A program made the translations under genes and the position numbers. A stretch of 64,000 nt of DNA. Source: Geobacter sp. (GTDB taxonomy: Bacteria > Desulfobacterota > Desulfuromonadia > Geobacterales > Geobacteraceae). The notes beneath the pieces were generated by a model. It was not told the origin of the DNA, did not search any database, and saw nothing but the letters and a program-made list of their open reading frames with translations. Positions 1 to 8,616 of this stretch are shown piece after piece (within the stretch, counting starts at the first letter, position 1; the number at the start of each line of letters is the position of its first letter). The stretch lies in the NCBI GenBank assembly GCA_016177775.1, contig JACOUQ010000013.1, forward strand, positions 117,828-181,827. The letters run 5' to 3'.

Positions 1-2
1 GC

Positions 3-536
3 TGCACGGTCAGCCTGCCGTGTAAAGCCCCTGCCTGGGCCTACGTGGCGACTGCCAATTCCACCGGAACGTTCGGGGTGTCATGGGGCGCCTCGTCAAC
101 CTCAGGGGCAAGCTATGTTCTGGAGGAATCAACAGACGCCTCCTTCGCGACAAGCACGCAGGTCTACAGCGGCAGCGGCACCTTCGTCAATCTGACCGGC
201 CGCGTCAACGGCACCTACTACTACCGGGTGAAGGCAACTGCCCCCGGTTACAGCGACAGTGCCTGGGTATCGCCGCCGAACGGCTGCATGGTCAGCCTGC
301 CGTGCAATGCTCCTGCCTGGGTCTACGTGGCAACAGCCAATTCCACCGGCACCTTCGGGGTTTCATGGGGCGCCTCGGCCACTGCCGGAGCCAGCTACAT
401 CCTTGAAGAGTCCAGGGATGATGCGGGCTTTGCCAATCCAGTCCAGGTCTACAGCGGCAGCGGCACCTTCGTCAACGGCCATAAGAGGATGCCTTCGGTT
501 AAAATAATCAAGTGTGGGCTAAACGCCCACCCTTGA
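3..536 (+). CDS. 3' end of a secreted Fn3-like repeat protein (5' end outside window, 3' end deleted)
   Basis: The reading frame is open from the left edge of the window. It encodes about one and a half copies of a roughly 95-residue beta-sandwich-like repeat (key pieces: STGTFGVSWGAS, SYVLEES, QVYSGSGTF, TYYYRVKA, SPPNGC) that also occurs at the end of the next gene. The repeat looks Fn3-like, with paired cysteines at the boundaries (CTVSLPC). The last repeat stops abruptly after SGSGTFVN and continues as about 18 unrelated residues before TGA. Compared with the intact end of the neighbour, about 106 bases (equivalent to 5119-5224) are missing, which shifts the frame past the original stop. 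This is probably an extracellular adhesin or surface protein; the function is not known. Confidence 0.7.
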   Translation, partial: CTVSLPCKAPAWAYVATANSTGTFGVSWGASSTSGASYVLEESTDASFATSTQVYSGSGTFVNLTGRVNGTYYYRVKATAPGYSDSAWVSPPNGCMVSLPCNAPAWVYVATANSTGTFGVSWGASATAGASYILEESRDDAGFANPVQVYSGSGTFVNGHKRMPSVKIIKCGLNAHP

Positions 537-632
537 TTATTTCCGAATTGGTTCTTTTTCGACAGTGAGTTGTCGTTATTGCGGTCAGAGGAGGAAACAT
601 TGGACACTAACGTCGCGGGCCATGTAAAAAGT
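477..632 (+). repeat. Direct repeat copy A: adhesin 3' flank plus GH10 3'-end remnant
   Basis: This stretch is a diverged copy of 5225-5392. Both copies hold the tail after the repeat gene (TAAGAGGATGCC, then AAAATAATCAAG), a GTGGGC/GCCCAC hairpin, an AATTGGTTC block and a GGACACTAACGTCG block. In copy B the last block is the end of the GH10 gene on the opposite strand. In copy A it is a short non-coding remnant of that end with one base missing. The hairpin here (514-530) has a shorter T-rich tail than its counterpart and would be a weak terminator. Confidence 0.75.
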
Positions 633-646
633 TGGGGAGGTGCAGA

Positions 647-3600
647 ATGGTAACGAGAAGCATGCTTAAGCTCTTAAGCTGGCCGGTACTGTTTTCATTT
701 TTTATGGTGGTTTTTCTGTCCATAGCTCCAAGCACGTTTGCCGCTCCTCTGAACTTCAGAACCATGGCGACTATGCCGGTCGGCACTTCGGCGGCAGCTT
801 CGGCGGTGGTCGCTGGAAAGGTATACGTACTTGGGGGGGCATCGGGCTTGGGCTTGACTCTCGATGTGTACGCATATGATCCGGCCGCTGATGTGTGGTG
901 GTCGGCGATGCCTCTGACCGAACCAATACGTAACGGTGCCGCGGCCGATAGAAGCGGAATCATATATATTGCCGGCGGAGATGCCCTTGGCGCTCCGCGC
1001 TATGCAGTAACTGCTTACAATACGGATACCGGTGCAAGCTCGAATCTCGGGAATCTTCAAGAGCCCCGGATAAACGCATCTGCCGCCATAATAGGTGACA
1101 GCCTCTATGTAATTGGTGGGAGTTCCGATGCCGTGCTTGCTTCAATTGAGGAGTTTGATCTTAACAGCAATACCAGCAGCATCAAAGCAACTCTTCCAGC
1201 CCCGAGGCAACTATCGTCAGCAGTGGCCCTCGGAGATAAAATTTATATCATAGGCGGCTTGGATGCCGCAGGCTCTCCGACAACTACCTGCTGGGAATTC
1301 GATCCGGCTGCGAACACCTTTGCCGAGAAGGCGTCGATGCCTGTGGCATGCACTGCAAAAAGCTCGCTGGCGGCAAACGGAAAGATATATGTTGTAGGAG
1401 GGTTGACAAGTGTCGGGCTGCCTCCGTATTCATGGAGTTCGGCGATCCTTGAATACGATCCGGCAGCGAATACATGGAAACAGGTTGGAGGGCTCCTGAC
1501 GTCAAGACATTCTTTGATGGCTGCTGTTGTCAACGATACGCTTTATACTATTGGTGGCTCGCTCGCACAGATGTACAGCGATCCGCTGAATCTTGCTGTG
1601 AATGAAGCTGCTTCCCTTGTATCTTCCGAGCCAGATCTGGTGTGGGAAACGAAAGCTCCTCTCCCAGTCGGTATCAATCGTGGCCAGTCGGGCATGATAA
1701 GCGGCAGGATATACCTTCTTGGCGGATTGTCGAGCAACGGCATAACCGATGAGGTGCAGATGTATGACCCGTTGACCAACACCTGGACACCGCAGCCATC
1801 TCTGTATCAACGTGTATTAGGAGCGGGGGTCGCTACCTGGGGCGACTCGATTTATCTTGCCGGAGGCGACCCCGGAACTGGTTCTGGAGTAACTAACATC
1901 GTCCAATTATATCATCCGGCTGACGGTATCGTCAGGCAGATCGGTACCCTCGTGACGCCACGGTTCAGGATGAACGCAACGATCCTGAACAACAAGCTCT
2001 ATGTTGTCGGGGGGATGGGGGAAAACGCTGTACTCGATACCATTGAGGAGTTCGATCTCGCAACGAATGTCAGCGTGATGAAGACGATACTGCCTGAACC
2101 ACGGACACTGGCCGGCGTGGTTGCGGTCGGAAGAAAACTCTATATACTCGGTGGAACAGGCAATTCAGCGGCTAACACCTGTTTGGAATACGACCCAGTG
2201 GCCAATGCATTCACCCCAATCAGTCCGATGCCCATACCGGGTGACGTGAGAGCTGCCTTCCATGCGAACGGCAAGATTTATGTCGTAGGTGTGATGAGCA
2301 ACACGAATCCTCCCGTTGACAACTCGATACAAGAGTACGATCTTGCAACGAACAGCTGGCGAATAATCGGGTATATCCCTACTCCCAGAGTCGCGCAAAT
2401 TGCCGAGTTCGCAGCCGGCAAGGCATATGTCGTCGGAGGGGACAACTGGCAGGACCCACCACTTACCGTGAATGAGGTATGGTCGCTGCCCGACAGCTGG
2501 TATGTGGGTGGCGTCGATGCATTCTCCAGCGTCGTACGCTGGCCTGCCGCACAGCATTCTCCGGTCCTATCGGGGTCTTACCTTAACATCGGTAACAAGT
2601 TTTATCTGGTAACGGGATCGGATTACGACTCCAACGGAATCTGGGCTCAGCTCCAGGAGTGCAACCAGATAACCGGAGAGCCGCTGTATGATCCGCAACT
2701 CCCCTATACGCCGTTGTGGGCAGATCTCACGGGTGCGGAAGGACGTCTCATCTCCGTGTACGATTTCTGGCCTGGTGGAGGCTTCGACATGACCCCTCCT
2801 CTGGTAGTTTCCTCGAACCCTGCCAGCGGAGCCGTGCGGGTGGGAACCAGCAAAATTATTTCGATAACCTTTTCCGAACAGATCGATTCAGCTTCCGTGA
2901 CCTCGTCGTCCTTTTCCCTGTCGGGTCCGGGCGGAACCGTTGCGGGGGCCGTCGGCGTCGTAAATGGTTCGAGCGCCCAATTCGTTCCGTCTGAAAACCT
3001 GGAGCTTGGCTCGACGTATACCGCTATGGTTACCTCGGAAGTGAAGGACATGTCGGGGAATCTCTTGCAGGAGACGTACTCCTGGAGTTTTACGACAATA
3101 GGAGTCGGCGAGGTTTCCTTCAGTCCCGCCGGTATCTACGGTGTCGGCACGAACCCCCGCTACATTTCTGCCGCCGATTTCAACGGGGACGGGAATGCGG
3201 ATCTGGCAGTGGCTAGCTATAGCTATGATCAGTCTCAAAGCATCAATGAAGTTTCCATCATGCTTGGAAACGGTGACGGCACATTCGCGCCTGCAGTGAA
3301 CTACTCGCCCATCGAAGAACCGTATTTGGTGAAAACCGGCGACTTCAACAATGACGGAAAAGTTGATCTTGTGGTATCAAGCTACAGTGCCGTTGCCGTT
3401 ATGCTGGGAAATGGCGACGGCACGTTCGCCTCGCCCTTGATCTGCGGATCTGTGGGGGGGAGCGTTACCACGGGTGATTTCAACGGCGACGGGCGTCTTG
3501 ATCTGGCAGTCGGCAACCAGTACATCTATGTATACCTTGGAAATGGCAACGGGACATTTTACTTTACCGGAAGCTTCGACGCGTGGTGGGGAGGAGGCGG

Positions 3601-4837
3601 ATCTCTAAATACAACCGATTTCAACGGCGACGGCAAAGCGGATCTGGCAGCAATAAACAACCAGGGAATGGCAATCCTTCTCGGCAACGGCAACGGCACT
3701 TTCCAGCCTTTGGTTAATTACAGCACGCTTAACTGGCCATCGTCGCTTGCACTCGGTGATTTCAATAATGACGGAAAGATCGACGTGGCGGTATCAGCAA
3801 GCGGCATTTCTATCTTTCAGGGGAATGGCGACGGAACATTTCAGCCGGAGCGAGCGTATCAGCCCTATTATACCAATCGAATCATAACCGGAGATTTTAA
3901 CAATGACGGGAACGCCGACCTTGCCGCAGTCGGCCAATATGGAGACGTGGTCACCATTTTTCAGGGGAACGGCGATGGAACCTTTAAGGATCTGGTAAGC
4001 TATACACAGAAACTTTTCCCCTGCGCACTGACAGCCGCTGATTTCAACAGGGACGGGAAACTGGATCTGGCTGTAGTTAACGAGTTCAGCAACAATGTCT
4101 CTCTCTGGTTCAACAATACTACTACGGCCGCCAATGCGGTTCCCTCATGGGTTTATGTCGCCTCTGCCAACTCTACCGGTACCTTCGGGGTTTCATGGGG
4201 GGCATCTGCAACTGTCGGCGCAAGCTACGTGGTGGAAGAATCGAAAGATGTCTCCTTCGCGACAAGCACGCAGGTCTACAGCGGTAGCGGCACCTTCGTC
4301 AACCTGGCCGGCCGCACCAACGGCACCTACTACTACCGGGTGAAGGCAGTCATGAGCGGTCATCCTGACAGCGCTTGGCAGTCACCACCCAACGGTTGCA
4401 CGGTTACGTTACCATGCAAGGTACCTGCCTGGTCCTACGTGGCGACGGCCAATTCCACCGGCACCTTCGGGGTTTCATGGGGCGCCTCGGCCACTGCCGG
4501 AGCCAGCTACATCCTTGAAGAGTCCAGGGATGATGCGGGCTTTGCCAATCCAGTCCAGGTCTACAGCGGCAGCGGCACCTTCGTCAACAGGCAATCGCCC
4601 CCGGTTACAGCGACAGCGCCTGGCAATCTCCGGCTAACGGCTGCACGGTCAGCCTGCCGTGCAAAGCTCCTGCCTGGGCCTACGTGGCGACTGCCAACTC
4701 CACCGGCACGTACGGCGTATCATGGGGGGCCACGGCCACTGCCGGAGCCAGCTACATCCTTGAAGAGTCCAGGGATGATGCGGGCTTTGCCAATCCAGTC
4801 CAGGTCTACAGCGGCAGCGGCACCTTCGTCAATCTGA
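647..4837 (+). CDS. Secreted Kelch / Ig-like / FG-GAP / Fn3-like repeat protein, frameshifted near the C-terminus
   Basis: The start is the ATG at 647, preceded by GGGGAGG (634-640). A signal peptide follows (basic MVTRSMLK, hydrophobic core, likely cleavage after STFA). Domains by residue: about 25-615, roughly a dozen Kelch-type repeats (YVLGG, YIIGG, YDPAANTW); 715-816, a bacterial Ig-like domain (SSNPASGAVRV... ending in YSWSFTT); 824-1154, seven FG-GAP/VCBS repeats with the calcium-loop pattern DFNGDGxxDLAV and LGNGDGTF; from 1160, Fn3-like 95-residue repeats. In the second Fn3-like repeat, 40 bases are missing after GTCAAC (4583-4588). The frame therefore changes and about 83 nonsense residues follow. 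The correct frame continues to 5232. This is probably a large extracellular adhesin or matrix protein next to an exopolysaccharide locus. No sortase, autotransporter or PEP-CTERM anchor is visible. Confidence 0.85.
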   Translation: MVTRSMLKLLSWPVLFSFFMVVFLSIAPSTFAAPLNFRTMATMPVGTSAAASAVVAGKVYVLGGASGLGLTLDVYAYDPAADVWWSAMPLTEPIRNGAAADRSGIIYIAGGDALGAPRYAVTAYNTDTGASSNLGNLQEPRINASAAIIGDSLYVIGGSSDAVLASIEEFDLNSNTSSIKATLPAPRQLSSAVALGDKIYIIGGLDAAGSPTTTCWEFDPAANTFAEKASMPVACTAKSSLAANGKIYVVGGLTSVGLPPYSWSSAILEYDPAANTWKQVGGLLTSRHSLMAAVVNDTLYTIGGSLAQMYSDPLNLAVNEAASLVSSEPDLVWETKAPLPVGINRGQSGMISGRIYLLGGLSSNGITDEVQMYDPLTNTWTPQPSLYQRVLGAGVATWGDSIYLAGGDPGTGSGVTNIVQLYHPADGIVRQIGTLVTPRFRMNATILNNKLYVVGGMGENAVLDTIEEFDLATNVSVMKTILPEPRTLAGVVAVGRKLYILGGTGNSAANTCLEYDPVANAFTPISPMPIPGDVRAAFHANGKIYVVGVMSNTNPPVDNSIQEYDLATNSWRIIGYIPTPRVAQIAEFAAGKAYVVGGDNWQDPPLTVNEVWSLPDSWYVGGVDAFSSVVRWPAAQHSPVLSGSYLNIGNKFYLVTGSDYDSNGIWAQLQECNQITGEPLYDPQLPYTPLWADLTGAEGRLISVYDFWPGGGFDMTPPLVVSSNPASGAVRVGTSKIISITFSEQIDSASVTSSSFSLSGPGGTVAGAVGVVNGSSAQFVPSENLELGSTYTAMVTSEVKDMSGNLLQETYSWSFTTIGVGEVSFSPAGIYGVGTNPRYISAADFNGDGNADLAVASYSYDQSQSINEVSIMLGNGDGTFAPAVNYSPIEEPYLVKTGDFNNDGKVDLVVSSYSAVAVMLGNGDGTFASPLICGSVGGSVTTGDFNGDGRLDLAVGNQYIYVYLGNGNGTFYFTGSFDAWWGGGGSLNTTDFNGDGKADLAAINNQGMAILLGNGNGTFQPLVNYSTLNWPSSLALGDFNNDGKIDVAVSASGISIFQGNGDGTFQPERAYQPYYTNRIITGDFNNDGNADLAAVGQYGDVVTIFQGNGDGTFKDLVSYTQKLFPCALTAADFNRDGKLDLAVVNEFSNNVSLWFNNTTTAANAVPSWVYVASANSTGTFGVSWGASATVGASYVVEESKDVSFATSTQVYSGSGTFVNLAGRTNGTYYYRVKAVMSGHPDSAWQSPPNGCTVTLPCKVPAWSYVATANSTGTFGVSWGASATAGASYILEESRDDAGFANPVQVYSGSGTFVNRQSPPVTATAPGNLRLTAARSACRAKLLPGPTWRLPTPPARTAYHGGPRPLPEPATSLKSPGMMRALPIQSRSTAAAAPSSI

Positions 4838-5231
4838 CCGGCCGCGCCAACGGCACCTACTACTACCGGGTGAAGGCAACTGCCCCCGGTTACAGCGACA
4901 GTGCCTGGGTATCGCCACCGAACGGCTGCACGGTCAGCCTGCCGTGCAATGCTCCTGCCTGGGTCTACGTGGCAACTGCCAATTCCACCGGCACCTTCGG
5001 GGTATCGTGGGGCGCCTCGGCCACTGCCGGAGCCAGCTACATCCTTGAAGAGTCCAGGGATGATGCGGGCTTTGCCAATCCAGTCCAGGTCTACAGCGGC
5101 AGCGGCACCTTCGTCAACTTGACCGGTCGCGCCAACGGCACCTACTACTACCGGGTGAAGGCAATCGCCTCCGGTTACAGCGACAGCGCCTGGAAATCAC
5201 CACCGAACGGCTGCACCGTGACGCGGCCGTA
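4128..5231 (+). repeat. Array of 285-bp coding repeats (Fn3-like)
   Basis: Four tandem units of about 285 bases (95 codons) are present; the second is shortened by 40 bases. The later units are nearly identical over long stretches, for example the block encoding SYILEESRDDAGFANP, which also occurs in the gene at the window edge. The first unit is more diverged (VSFATSTQVY). This pattern indicates recent homogenisation by recombination. Confidence 0.85.
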
Positions 5232-5232
5232 A
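4591..5232 (+). pseudogene. Displaced 3' part of the repeat protein gene (after frameshift)
   Basis: From the deletion junction at 4588/4589 the original frame resumes, from the GCA codon at 4591. It encodes the rest of the damaged repeat and two complete Fn3-like repeats, ending in SPPNGCTVTRP and TAA at 5230-5232. It has no plausible start site of its own; the first usable GTG (4684) lies mid-repeat without a ribosome binding site. It should be read as the tail of the gene at 647 rather than as a separate gene. If the 40-base gap is an assembly error in near-identical repeats, the true product is a single protein of about 1,540 residues. Confidence 0.75.
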
Positions 5233-5392
5233 GAGGATGCCTTTCAGTTAAAATAATCAAGGGTGGGCTAAATGCCCACCCTGATTTTTTTGCGAATTGG
5301 TTCATTTCAACAGATAGAGCTGCCGTTATTGCGATCAGGAGAGGAAGCGTTGGACACTAACGTCGGGGGGCCATGTCAAAAATTCGTGCCAT
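5225..5392 (+). repeat. Direct repeat copy B spanning adhesin stop, terminator and GH10 3' end
   Basis: This is the partner of 477-632. Here the repeat runs through the adhesin stop, the terminator and into the last ten codons of the convergent GH10 gene (FDMAPRR plus stop). This is the ancestral arrangement, so copy A arose by tandem duplication of the adhesin together with the end of the glycosidase gene. Confidence 0.75.
5261..5291 (+). terminator. Rho-independent terminator of the repeat protein gene
   Basis: Perfect 8-bp stem GGGTGGGC/GCCCACCC with a 5-base loop (TAAAT), followed by CTGA and seven T. It lies 28 bases after the adhesin stop, between convergent genes. Confidence 0.85.
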
Positions 5393-6505
5393 TGCATTCC
5401 ATGACAATTTACGTTGAAACTTTTCATCAAGTGGCAAGGGGCGGACTGGCGCTTTGTCATCACGTGAACGGTATTTTGCCAACCAGGAATATTTATCGCT
5501 TAAGCCCCATGTCAGCACGGCAATAACGGCCGGCTCATCGAGCACAGCTGCAAGATAATCCTCGTAAAGTCCTGCGACGACCCTGTCTCGCACTGCTCTA
5601 TCTGCAGGGAGCTTCTGGTCGATGACGTCCATTTCGGTGATCAGTATCTTCAGGTCAAGGCTCGCCACGTCTTTCAAAAAATTTCTCAATCTGACGGCAT
5701 TAAAAGGTTTCCGGTCTCCTTCCAGGTGAGCTTGTATTCCGAAAGCATGAACAGGCGTTCCTGCGGATTTCAACTGTTCCAGAGTCCTGAGAACGGCCAT
5801 GCGCTTGGCTTCGTTATCCGGCGTGTCAAAGTCCAGACCGTTGTCATTATAAACCAGCAGCGCCTTGGGGTCGGCCTCTTTTGCTGCACGAAAGGCAATA
5901 TCAATGTACCCGGGCCCCAGCAGGTTCAGCCAGGGGGTTTTGCGAAGGCCCCCAGGTTGCCCGTCGCTTGGCAGAATCGCTTCGTTCACCACATCCCACG
6001 AGTGTGTTCTCCCGGCATAGCGGCCGACGACGGTAGCGATGTGCTCGCATAAAAATTTCTCGGCGTTTCGAGAGGTCACGATATCGGGGAACCATTTGGG
6101 CATCGAACCATGCCAGACCAAGGTATGGCCACGGAAAAGCATCTTGTTTTTAAACGCAAATTCGACCAACCAGTCAGCTGGGGCAAAGTTGTAGCTGTTC
6201 GGGTCCGGCCGCAAGGTCCCCCATTTAAGTTCCCCTTCCGGGACAAGAATGCCGCATTCCTTTGCAAAGACAGCGGCAAATTCCGTGTCGGAGAAAAGGG
6301 TTCGCTGGTGACACGCGGCCCCGTAAACAATCCCTTTCGCTGCTGCCCGTTCCCGCAAGGTGGCTCTACCGTTTATTGAAAAATCGCGTCCGCTATCGTC
6401 CGCCATTTCGCTGTCACCAAGGTGACGGCAGCCAAAGAACGAGGCAAAGGCGCCAAAGCCGACCAAACCTGCCAATCCTTTTAAAACGGCCCGTCGTTCC
6501 ATCAT
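5357..6505 (-). CDS. GH10-family glycoside hydrolase (endo-xylanase type) with Tat signal
   Basis: 382 residues from the ATG at 6505, chosen because it places a twin-arginine motif (MERRAVLKG) and a hydrophobic stretch at the N-terminus, with AGGAG upstream. A cysteine after FASFFG could be a lipobox, so the mature protein may be a Tat-exported lipoprotein. GH10 signatures: GHTLVWHG, WDVVNEA with the acid/base Glu, and ITEMDV with the nucleophile Glu. GH10 enzymes cleave beta-1,4-xylan-type chains. As the last gene of an exopolysaccharide locus it more likely trims or degrades the locus's own polymer than plant xylan; that role is inferred from position. The stop lies inside repeat copy B, convergent with the adhesin gene. 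Confidence 0.9.
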   Translation of the reverse strand: MMERRAVLKGLAGLVGFGAFASFFGCRHLGDSEMADDSGRDFSINGRATLRERAAAKGIVYGAACHQRTLFSDTEFAAVFAKECGILVPEGELKWGTLRPDPNSYNFAPADWLVEFAFKNKMLFRGHTLVWHGSMPKWFPDIVTSRNAEKFLCEHIATVVGRYAGRTHSWDVVNEAILPSDGQPGGLRKTPWLNLLGPGYIDIAFRAAKEADPKALLVYNDNGLDFDTPDNEAKRMAVLRTLEQLKSAGTPVHAFGIQAHLEGDRKPFNAVRLRNFLKDVASLDLKILITEMDVIDQKLPADRAVRDRVVAGLYEDYLAAVLDEPAVIAVLTWGLSDKYSWLAKYRSRDDKAPVRPLPLDEKFQRKLSWNAMARIFDMAPRR

Positions 6506-6547
6506 TTCCCGTTCATCTCCTATATACGCCATCCCCACACTAGTGGA

Positions 6548-7315
6548 TTACAGGTTGCTGGGCTGTTGTCGTTTTAATAACTTCACTGCCAGGATTGCCA
6601 GCAGGAGCCACGGCTCCAGCAGGTAGCGCCTCCAGAGCCGTCGCGGTTCGCTCAAAAGGCGGTAGAGCCATTCCAGGCCCGCACGACCCATCCAGCGCGG
6701 CGGTGTCGGCACCGTTCCGGCTACATAATCAAAACATGCCCCCGCAGGAAGGATGACATTTGCCTGAATATGCTCCATGTTTTCCAAAATCCATTGTTCC
6801 TGGCGGGGCATTCCCATACCTACCATGAGCAGGTTTGGGCGCCAGGCGTTTATCTGCCTGATCAATTCCTGGTTTTCCATGCTTGTGGAACATGCGTCGA
6901 AGTATCCATGCATGGTCGCAATCTGAAGTCCGGCGAACTCCTGGCACAATATTCCTGCGGCACGTTCCGCGACGCCGGGTTTCGAGCCCAGAAAGTAAAT
7001 ACGCAATTTCTGACGCACTGCCTCAGCCATGAGGGGCCTCACCCAGTCCGCATAGGTTACACGCTGCTGTCTTGTTAGCGGGTACCCAAGCAGCTTGCCG
7101 ACAACAACCAGAAGCATCCCGTCGATATGGGCATAATCTGCTCTGGCATAAAATGAGCGCATTTCGGCATCATGATGGTACAGATAGATACTATGCAGAT
7201 TGTGGTTGGCGATTACCCGCCGTGTCCCGGAAACAACCGCCTCCGCGATGAGCGCATGGAGGTCGGCAACTGTCATGGGGGTTATTTCAACACCAAGGAG
7301 CGTGATTCGTTTCAT
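6548..7315 (-). CDS. WecG/TagA/CpsF family glycosyltransferase
   Basis: 255 residues from the ATG at 7315, which overlaps the stop of the upstream glycosyltransferase (ATGA), so translation is probably coupled. Family hallmarks: LGVEITPMTV near the start, IANHNLHS, DGMLLVVVGKLLG, RVTYADWV, YFLGSKPGVAERAAG, VGMGMPRQEQWI and PAGACFDYVAGTVPTPP(R)W. Family members transfer N-acetylmannosaminuronic acid or related sugars to undecaprenyl-linked acceptors at the inner membrane (GT26). The basic, hydrophobic C-terminus (WRRYLLEPWLLLAILAVKLL) fits peripheral or single-span membrane attachment. The sugar donor cannot be told from sequence. Confidence 0.9.
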   Translation of the reverse strand: MKRITLLGVEITPMTVADLHALIAEAVVSGTRRVIANHNLHSIYLYHHDAEMRSFYARADYAHIDGMLLVVVGKLLGYPLTRQQRVTYADWVRPLMAEAVRQKLRIYFLGSKPGVAERAAGILCQEFAGLQIATMHGYFDACSTSMENQELIRQINAWRPNLLMVGMGMPRQEQWILENMEHIQANVILPAGACFDYVAGTVPTPPRWMGRAGLEWLYRLLSEPRRLWRRYLLEPWLLLAILAVKLLKRQQPSNL

Positions 7316-8499
7316 CGGCGGCCACTCACTATCCATTCCACACCTTGAATAATGCATTTGACTCGTGAATCCCAACTGTGTTCGTCATTTACCAGTTTAC
7401 GCGCTCGTTGTCCCATGATTGCCAGGTCGTCCCGGGAATGGTATGCCTTTCTTAGCGCCAGTTTCAAACTCTCCTTGTCCCCCGGTGTGAATAAAAACCC
7501 GGTTTCCCCTTCCCGGACGAGATTTCGCGCATCTTCAAAAGCAGATGCCACAACCGGTTTAGCCATGGCCATATACTCATACAGCTTAAGTGGTGAGAGG
7601 TACATGCTGCCGTCTGCGAACCGCACCTGCCCTGAAAATCCGATGTCAGCGCCGGCATGGTAGCGAGGCACCTGGTCGGGCGGTACTCGTCCGATATTTT
7701 TCAGGCGTTCCGTAAGCCCCAGCATTTCGGCCTTGGTTTGCCACGTCTTTTTCATGGGACCATCGCCTATTAACACCAGGAAAATGTCGATACCCTCAGA
7801 ACTCAAGTCAGCCATGGCCTCAAGGAGTAAGTCAATGCCCTGCCAGGTAATGAAGCTTCCGGCAAATACCAGGGTGAAGCCTTCAAAAACACGTTCAGGT
7901 TCATGCTTGAGCGGGTCAAAAAATACCGTGTCAACCCCGTTCGGCACTACCAGGATCTTGTCCGGCGCCATTCCGGCTTCCCGCACAATAATCTCTTTCA
8001 ATTCCGCACTTACACAGACCAGCACATCGCATTTCCGATAAGCCCATAATTCCAGAAAGCGGGCAACCCGGCTCAATACTATGCTTTTCCGTTCGTTTCT
8101 GGCCTCCTTGAAGAGGGGGGCGTTTGTCTCCAGAATCCATGGCATGCCATGCCGCTTAAAGACCCAACCGATGGCCTGGAATACCGTGAATCGTTCATAC
8201 ACCCAGTCCACCCGATCCTTCAACTCGTTCCAGGAACGCCGGGCATTGAGCAGACCCAGGGAGAGGCGGATTATGTCTGCTGACAACCTGCGCAGAACTC
8301 CTCTGCCCAGAGCCTCCTCCGAGCCCTGTATCACCCACTCTCTGGGGACACGATCGCCCGTAATGAAAGGGGAGACTTCCCACCCCAGGGTCTCAAAGGC
8401 CCTGACTACGCCGAGGAGATGGGCTCTTGGTCCGCTAGCCTCTGCCTCCGGTCTTGTGGAAACCCTGGGGGCGCCGGACAGATAACCCAACCGTTTCAC
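7312..8499 (-). CDS. GT4-family (GT-B) glycosyltransferase
   Basis: 395 residues; the start is a GTG at 8499 with AAAGGAG five bases upstream. The C-terminal GT1/GT4 domain shows VPNGVDT, LVFAGSFITWQGIDLL, LIGDGP, the conserved SPLKLYEYMAMAKPVVAS block with the EX7E-type glutamate, and EGETGFLFTPGD. The N-terminal half is a typical variable acceptor domain (VYERFTVFQ, LETNAPLF). It is a cytoplasmic enzyme that probably adds one sugar of the repeat unit. It is separated by 117 bases from the next gene upstream and overlaps the WecG-like gene downstream. Confidence 0.88.
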   Translation of the reverse strand: MKRLGYLSGAPRVSTRPEAEASGPRAHLLGVVRAFETLGWEVSPFITGDRVPREWVIQGSEEALGRGVLRRLSADIIRLSLGLLNARRSWNELKDRVDWVYERFTVFQAIGWVFKRHGMPWILETNAPLFKEARNERKSIVLSRVARFLELWAYRKCDVLVCVSAELKEIIVREAGMAPDKILVVPNGVDTVFFDPLKHEPERVFEGFTLVFAGSFITWQGIDLLLEAMADLSSEGIDIFLVLIGDGPMKKTWQTKAEMLGLTERLKNIGRVPPDQVPRYHAGADIGFSGQVRFADGSMYLSPLKLYEYMAMAKPVVASAFEDARNLVREGETGFLFTPGDKESLKLALRKAYHSRDDLAIMGQRARKLVNDEHSWDSRVKCIIQGVEWIVSGRR

Positions 8500-8616
8500 A
8501 TGGGCTCCTTTCAGCCAAATATGTCACAAGCGTGCTGTTCGATAAGTAATCTCCAAGATACTTGTGATAAGGGCTCATATGTGGAAAGCATTTTCCCGCC
8601 GATTGCGGGCATCGCC

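Noticed and set aside
4128..5231. Regular repeats considered as a CRISPR array
   Set aside because: The period is 285 bases, the whole unit is coding and similar, and there are no short unique spacers or cas genes.
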